A DNA stretch of 17,485 bases from contig JALFYG010000197.1 of NCBI GenBank assembly GCA_022784805.1, positions 1-17,485 of the forward strand. The letters are read 5' to 3'. A model generated the notes under the pieces. The model was not told the origin of the DNA and ran no database searches. It saw only the letters and a program-made list of their open reading frames with translations. This DNA is from Spirochaetales bacterium. GTDB lineage: Bacteria > Spirochaetota > Spirochaetia > Sphaerochaetales > Sphaerochaetaceae. Positions 14,375 to 17,485 of this stretch are shown in pieces. Within the stretch, counting starts at the first letter, position 1. Every line of letters starts with the position of its first letter. Position numbers and translations under genes: made by a program.

Positions 14375-14383
14375 ATACTACCA
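14375..14383 (-). promoter_or_regulatory. Putative leaderless extended -10 promoter of the histidine kinase gene
   Basis: On the minus strand TGG-TAGTAT (14383-14375) is an extended -10 (TGn plus a hexamer with four of six matches), followed by six T and the ATG. No -35 is evident, which an extended -10 can tolerate. The start-to-box distance repeats that at galK and the amidohydrolase gene. Confidence 0.42.
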
Positions 14384-14432
14384 CAGCAAAAGAAAAACAA
14401 AAAGCAGAAGAGCAAAAAAAAGATAGGACATA

Positions 14433-14462
14433 TTGATTTAATTTACTATCCTTGCATAGAAT
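14433..14462 (+). promoter_or_regulatory. Putative promoter of the second MATE gene, near-leaderless
   Basis: TTGATT (14433-14438) and TAGAAT (14457-14462, five of six) are 18 bases apart. Ten bases lie between the -10 and the ATG at 14473, so the leader would be only a few bases long. No SD is seen. It is back-to-back with the histidine kinase promoter in a 104-base AT-rich gap. Confidence 0.42.
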
Positions 14463-14472
14463 CCCTATTGCT

Positions 14473-15840
14473 ATGCGTGATGTCCAAAAAGTTTCAAATG
14501 GTATAACTGAAGGTGTGATTTGGAAGCAAATCCTGCTGTTCTTTTTTCCGATTCTTTTCGGAACTCTTTTTTTGACCCTTTATAACACAGTGGACGCAAT
14601 CATAGTAGGTCAGTTTCTTGGAAAAGAAGCCTTGGCGGCTGTCTCCGGAGGAACCAGTACCCTGACCAATTTAATAATAGGCTTCTTCAATGGAATGGCC
14701 AGTGGCGCCACTGTAGTCATAAGCCAATTCTATGGTGCAAAAGATGAAGATAAGGTCAAAAAGAGCCTTCACACAGCAATAGCATTGTCACTGTTTTTCG
14801 GTCTTGTAATATCGATCTTTGGTTATTTGCTTACAAATCCAATGCTCCGCCTAATGGCCACTCCTGATGATATCTTTCCTTTGGCCTCCACATATCTCCA
14901 TATCTACTTTATCGGAGCCTTGGGCCTTGTAGTTTACAATATGGCATCAGGCGCCTTGAGAGCCTTTGGAGACTCCAAACACCCTCTTTGGTTCTTGGTA
15001 ATTGGCGCTCTTTTGAATATCGTCCTGGATATAGTTTTCATTGCGATCCTTAATCTGGGTGTTAAAGGGGCTGCATTGGCAACTGTAATAAGCCAGGCTG
15101 TGTCGGCCGTGACGACACTTGTATTCTTGGGAACACGAAAGGGCATCGAGAAAATGGAAGTCAAGAAGATGGCTACCATGGACCCGATCATTTTAAAGAA
15201 GATGCTTGCCATCGGGCTTCCTGGGGGAATCCAGTCTGTCATGTACAACATCTCCAATATGATCATCCAGACCAATGTAAACTCCTTCGGTACTGACACT
15301 GCAGCCGCTTGGGCTTCCTACAACAAGCTTGATGCCGTTTTCTGGATGATAGTGAATGCTTTCGGGGTATCAATAACAACATTCGTAGGACAAAACTATG
15401 GAGCGGGAAAGATAAAGAGAGCAAAGAAAGGTGTAATAGAGTGTCTTGGAATGACACTTATCACATCCCTACTTCTTGCCACTCTCTATATCAAGTTCGG
15501 AAGATACGGCTTCATGCTCTTTACAAATGATGGAAGCGTCATAGAGATAGGAATGAAGATTCTTTTGACCATCGCACCTGTATTTATTGTCTATGTACCT
15601 ATCGAGGTACTCTCAGGAGCATTACGTGGAGCAGGAAGGACATTGGTTCCTACACTCTTTACTGTATTCGGTATTTGTGGAGTAAGAATCATCTGGCTCT
15701 CAACTCCTTGGGGAAGAGCATCAATAGAAAGAGTAATGCTCTCCTATGCCATTTCCTGGACACTGGTCACATTACTCTTTTTCATCTATTACTTCTCTTC
15801 AGATGTATATGGAGAGAAAACTCAGAACAGCTCTTTGTAG
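14473..15840 (+). CDS. MATE family multidrug/sodium antiporter (second of two)
   Basis: A 455-residue MATE exporter with about 12 membrane segments. It shows the N-terminal pattern P-I-L-F-G-T-L-F-x-x-L-Y-N-T-V-D-A-I-I-V-G-Q-F-[LI]-G (about 28-52), G-x-x-x-G-x-x-V-x-[IV]-S-Q-F-Y-G-A in the first half and F-V-G-Q-N-Y-G-A-G (about 303-311) in the second. It is clearly diverged from the MATE protein at 164-1531, so this is not a recent duplication. Its N-terminus is closer to the widespread gut-bacterial MATE group that starts S-x-x-x-T-E-G-x-[IV]-W-[KR]-Q-[IL]-L. The ATG at 14473 is preferred to a TTG at 14452. It is divergent from a histidine kinase that could govern it. Its last 19 bases overlap the end of thrC. 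The substrate is unknown. Confidence 0.92.
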   Translation: MRDVQKVSNGITEGVIWKQILLFFFPILFGTLFLTLYNTVDAIIVGQFLGKEALAAVSGGTSTLTNLIIGFFNGMASGATVVISQFYGAKDEDKVKKSLHTAIALSLFFGLVISIFGYLLTNPMLRLMATPDDIFPLASTYLHIYFIGALGLVVYNMASGALRAFGDSKHPLWFLVIGALLNIVLDIVFIAILNLGVKGAALATVISQAVSAVTTLVFLGTRKGIEKMEVKKMATMDPIILKKMLAIGLPGGIQSVMYNISNMIIQTNVNSFGTDTAAAWASYNKLDAVFWMIVNAFGVSITTFVGQNYGAGKIKRAKKGVIECLGMTLITSLLLATLYIKFGRYGFMLFTNDGSVIEIGMKILLTIAPVFIVYVPIEVLSGALRGAGRTLVPTLFTVFGICGVRIIWLSTPWGRASIERVMLSYAISWTLVTLLFFIYYFSSDVYGEKTQNSSL

Positions 15841-17084
15841 TTTTTTCCAATTTCCTTTGCAGAACTTGGCTTCTGGATTATCTCCCAAAGATTCTTTGGA
15901 ATTGGAACAGATGTGCCGATAAGAGGCTCTACAATTGTATCGAACTTAGCTGGGTGAGCTGTGGAGACGACAATTGTAGGAGAAGTGGAGAAGTAGTCTC
16001 TTCTGATTCTTTCACCACATGCTGTATGAGGACAAATAATATAGTTGTCTTCCTCATAGACTTCCTTGATAGTTCTCTGAATCTCACTGTCACTTACGCT
16101 CTTGGCACTGACGGAAGCTGAGAAGTCCTCAAATGTAGGGAACATATCAAAGAGTCTCTCCATGTTTGAAGGAGCTCCTACATCCATTGCATTGGCAAGT
16201 GTCTTAACGCTTGCCCTTGGCTTATACTCACCGCTTTCAAGGTAATCAGGAATAGTTCTGTTGGCATTTGTTGCCATGACTATTCTTTCAATTGGATAAC
16301 CCATAGCCTTTGCCCAGAAGCATCCTGTAACGTTACCCACGTTTCCTGATGGTACGATGATCACAGGTTTCTCTCCATAGAGGGCAAGATACATCTCGCT
16401 GGCATATGCATAATATGCCATCTGAGGTAAGAGTCTTCCAATATTGATGGAGTTGGATGAACTGAGGCTATTTGTGATGGACTTGTCCATGAAGGCGTCT
16501 TTCACCATCTTCTGACAGTCATCAAAGTTGCCGTCAACTTCATAGCTCTCGATATTATAGCCCCAAGTAGTAAGCTGAGCTCTCTGTCTCTCAGCAACTC
16601 TTCCCTTAGGGAACAATACCTTTGCCTTCAGATTCTTTCTCTTCCAGAAAGCAGCTGCAACTGCTCCGCCAGTGTCTCCACTGGTTGCAACGAGAATAGT
16701 CTTCTCCTCCCCCCTTCTCTCCAAGAGCTTCTCCATACAGGAAGCAAGGAATCTGGCACCGAAGTCCTTGAAAGCGCTTGTAGGGCCATAGATAAGCTCC
16801 AGAAGAACTTTTCCATCTCCCAAGTCTTTCATTGGAACAGGGAAATTAAAGGCATCCTGACAGATAGACAACAAATCATTCTCCAGTTCATCACCTTCAA
16901 AGAATGGCTTTATTGCCTGATACATTGCGTAAGACACACCCTCTTTAAGAGTGAAGTCATCTGGGCGCTTAGGCATAGATGAAGGTACATATAAGCCTCC
17001 GTCTGGAGCGAGGCCCTTTAAAAGAGCTTCGCTTACGCTACATGATTGTCCGTTCTTATCTCTTGTCGAAACGAATCTGATCAT
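15822..17084 (-). CDS. thrC: Threonine synthase
   Basis: Threonine synthase turns O-phosphohomoserine into threonine and phosphate with pyridoxal phosphate, the last step of threonine synthesis in the cytoplasm. This 420-residue protein has the N-terminal pattern T-R-D-x-x-x-x-x-S-[VF]-S-E-A-[LI]-x-x-G-L-A-P-D-G-G-L-[YF]-V-P (7-33), the PLP lysine K106 in G-P-T-S-A-F-K-D-F-G, S-G-D-T-G-G (135-140) and the phosphate-binding loop S-G-N-V-G-N (246-251). The start is fixed by AGGAGG (17092-17097) seven bases before the ATG, a site that overlaps the stop codon of the thrA-type gene upstream, so the two are probably translated in sequence. The 3' end overlaps the convergent MATE gene by 19 bases and no hairpin terminator is visible there. 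Confidence 0.97.
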   Translation of the reverse strand: MIRFVSTRDKNGQSCSVSEALLKGLAPDGGLYVPSSMPKRPDDFTLKEGVSYAMYQAIKPFFEGDELENDLLSICQDAFNFPVPMKDLGDGKVLLELIYGPTSAFKDFGARFLASCMEKLLERRGEEKTILVATSGDTGGAVAAAFWKRKNLKAKVLFPKGRVAERQRAQLTTWGYNIESYEVDGNFDDCQKMVKDAFMDKSITNSLSSSNSINIGRLLPQMAYYAYASEMYLALYGEKPVIIVPSGNVGNVTGCFWAKAMGYPIERIVMATNANRTIPDYLESGEYKPRASVKTLANAMDVGAPSNMERLFDMFPTFEDFSASVSAKSVSDSEIQRTIKEVYEEDNYIICPHTACGERIRRDYFSTSPTIVVSTAHPAKFDTIVEPLIGTSVPIPKNLWEIIQKPSSAKEIGKNYKELF

Positions 17085-17095
17085 CTTTCATCCTC

Positions 17096-17485
17096 CTAGA
17101 TTCTGCTTCCGAGGTATGCGCTTAACCTCAATATATCTGCAAATATTCCAGCTGCGGTTACTTCTGGTCCAGCGCCTGGTCCCTGAACGACCAAAGGCTG
17201 GTTATGGTAACGGGCTGTGGTGAACTCGATGACGTTGTCTGTTCCCTTGGCCTGACTAAATGGATGGTCGGAAGGGAACATGGAAAGAGATACAGTACAC
17301 TTTCCGTCGTCAACTGTACCCACATATCTGAGTTTCATGCCCTTCTTCTCTGCTTCCTTATAGAGGGAGAGCATCTCATCATCCATCTCGTTCATTCTTT
17401 CCAGGAACTCTTCCTTGGAGACATCCCTTAGGTTCTCAGGAACAAGGTTTCTGATTTCAAGATCCTCGACTTCAGCTTTGTATCC
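17096..17485 (-). CDS. thrA: Homoserine dehydrogenase, C-terminal 129 residues, probably of a bifunctional aspartokinase/homoserine dehydrogenase (gene runs off the right edge)
   Basis: The frame is open from the right edge at 17485 to a TAG at 17096-17098. The visible 129 residues match the end of E. coli ThrA-type proteins: a charged lead, K-[LV]-R-Y-V-G-x-[VI]-D-D-G-x-C, N-x-[IL]-x-[FI]-x-[TS]-x-R-Y-x-x-x-P-L-V-[VL]-x-G-[PY]-G-A-G-x-[ED]-V-T-A-A-G-[VI]-F-A-D-[IL]-L-R. The G-P-G-A-G-P-E-V-T-A-A-G block makes the dehydrogenase assignment firm. The enzyme reduces aspartate semialdehyde to homoserine. Whether an aspartokinase domain is fused upstream cannot be seen here; the end resembles the bifunctional form more than stand-alone Hom, which usually has a C-terminal ACT domain. 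It is directly followed by thrC. Confidence 0.88.
   Translation of the reverse strand, partial: GYKAEVEDLEIRNLVPENLRDVSKEEFLERMNEMDDEMLSLYKEAEKKGMKLRYVGTVDDGKCTVSLSMFPSDHPFSQAKGTDNVIEFTTARYHNQPLVVQGPGAGPEVTAAGIFADILRLSAYLGSRI

Noticed and set aside
14452..14472. TTG start for the second MATE gene, seven codons upstream
   Set aside because: It overlaps the best -10 box (TAGAAT, 14457-14462), has no SD, and adds residues not typical of the family.
1..17485. CRISPR array, phage genes, toxin-antitoxin or other defence island
   Set aside because: No regularly spaced direct repeats, no phage structural or integrase-like proteins and no recognisable toxin-antitoxin pair were seen. RecQ and Rpn alone do not make a defence system.

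Overview
The window looks like chromosomal DNA of a fermentative, host- or gut-associated bacterium, most likely a spirochaete of the Treponema/Sphaerochaeta kind. This is inferred from protein character, the mix of genes with and without Shine-Dalgarno (SD) sites, and an acetate kinase with a C-terminal tail. No rRNA, tRNA, CRISPR array or insertion sequence was seen, and the placement needs a homology search. Coding density is high. The longest stretch without a gene is about 217 bases (5131-5347).

Layout. Positions 1-60 hold the first 20 codons of valS (minus). A MATE exporter (164-1531, plus) is divergent from it and converges on an Rpn-family PD-(D/E)XK nuclease (1591-2496, minus). Next is a probable minus-strand operon, cysS (5130-3727), an ECF sigma factor (3699-3166) and its zinc-type anti-sigma factor (3176-2637), closed by a clear terminator. 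A secreted, beta-rich unknown protein (6367-5348, minus) is divergent from acetate kinase ackA (6495-7838, plus), which ends at a strong terminator. recQ (7979-9397) and galactokinase galK (9407-10657) follow on the plus strand. A GH4 glycosidase carrying the CHEV signature of alpha-galacturonidases (12056-10713, minus) is divergent from a TIM-barrel amidohydrolase (12183-13076, plus). That gene overlaps tail-to-tail with an orphan LytS-type histidine kinase (14368-13067, minus). The kinase is divergent from a second MATE exporter (14473-15840, plus), which overlaps tail-to-tail with threonine synthase thrC (17084-15822, minus). thrC lies 11 bases downstream of the 3' end of a thrA-type homoserine dehydrogenase gene (17485-17096, minus).

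How the genes work together. thrA-thrC is a threonine biosynthesis operon. ackA gives ATP and acetate from fermentation. galK and the GH4 enzyme point to use of galactose and probably pectin-derived galacturonides, but no transporters, galT/galE or uronate isomerase genes are in view. cysS, sigma and anti-sigma are close enough to be co-transcribed.

Most notable signals. (1) Several genes lack an SD and have a -10-like hexamer exactly 6 bases before the start codon (galK, the amidohydrolase, the histidine kinase), which suggests leaderless mRNAs beside ordinary SD-led genes. (2) The GH4 enzyme has CHEV rather than the alpha-galactosidase motif. (3) The cysS leader has two mutually exclusive hairpins, one of which covers the SD. 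(4) Perfect palindromes lie upstream of ackA and of recQ. I found no convincing wholly new multi-gene system; the candidates below are regulatory or small-scale.
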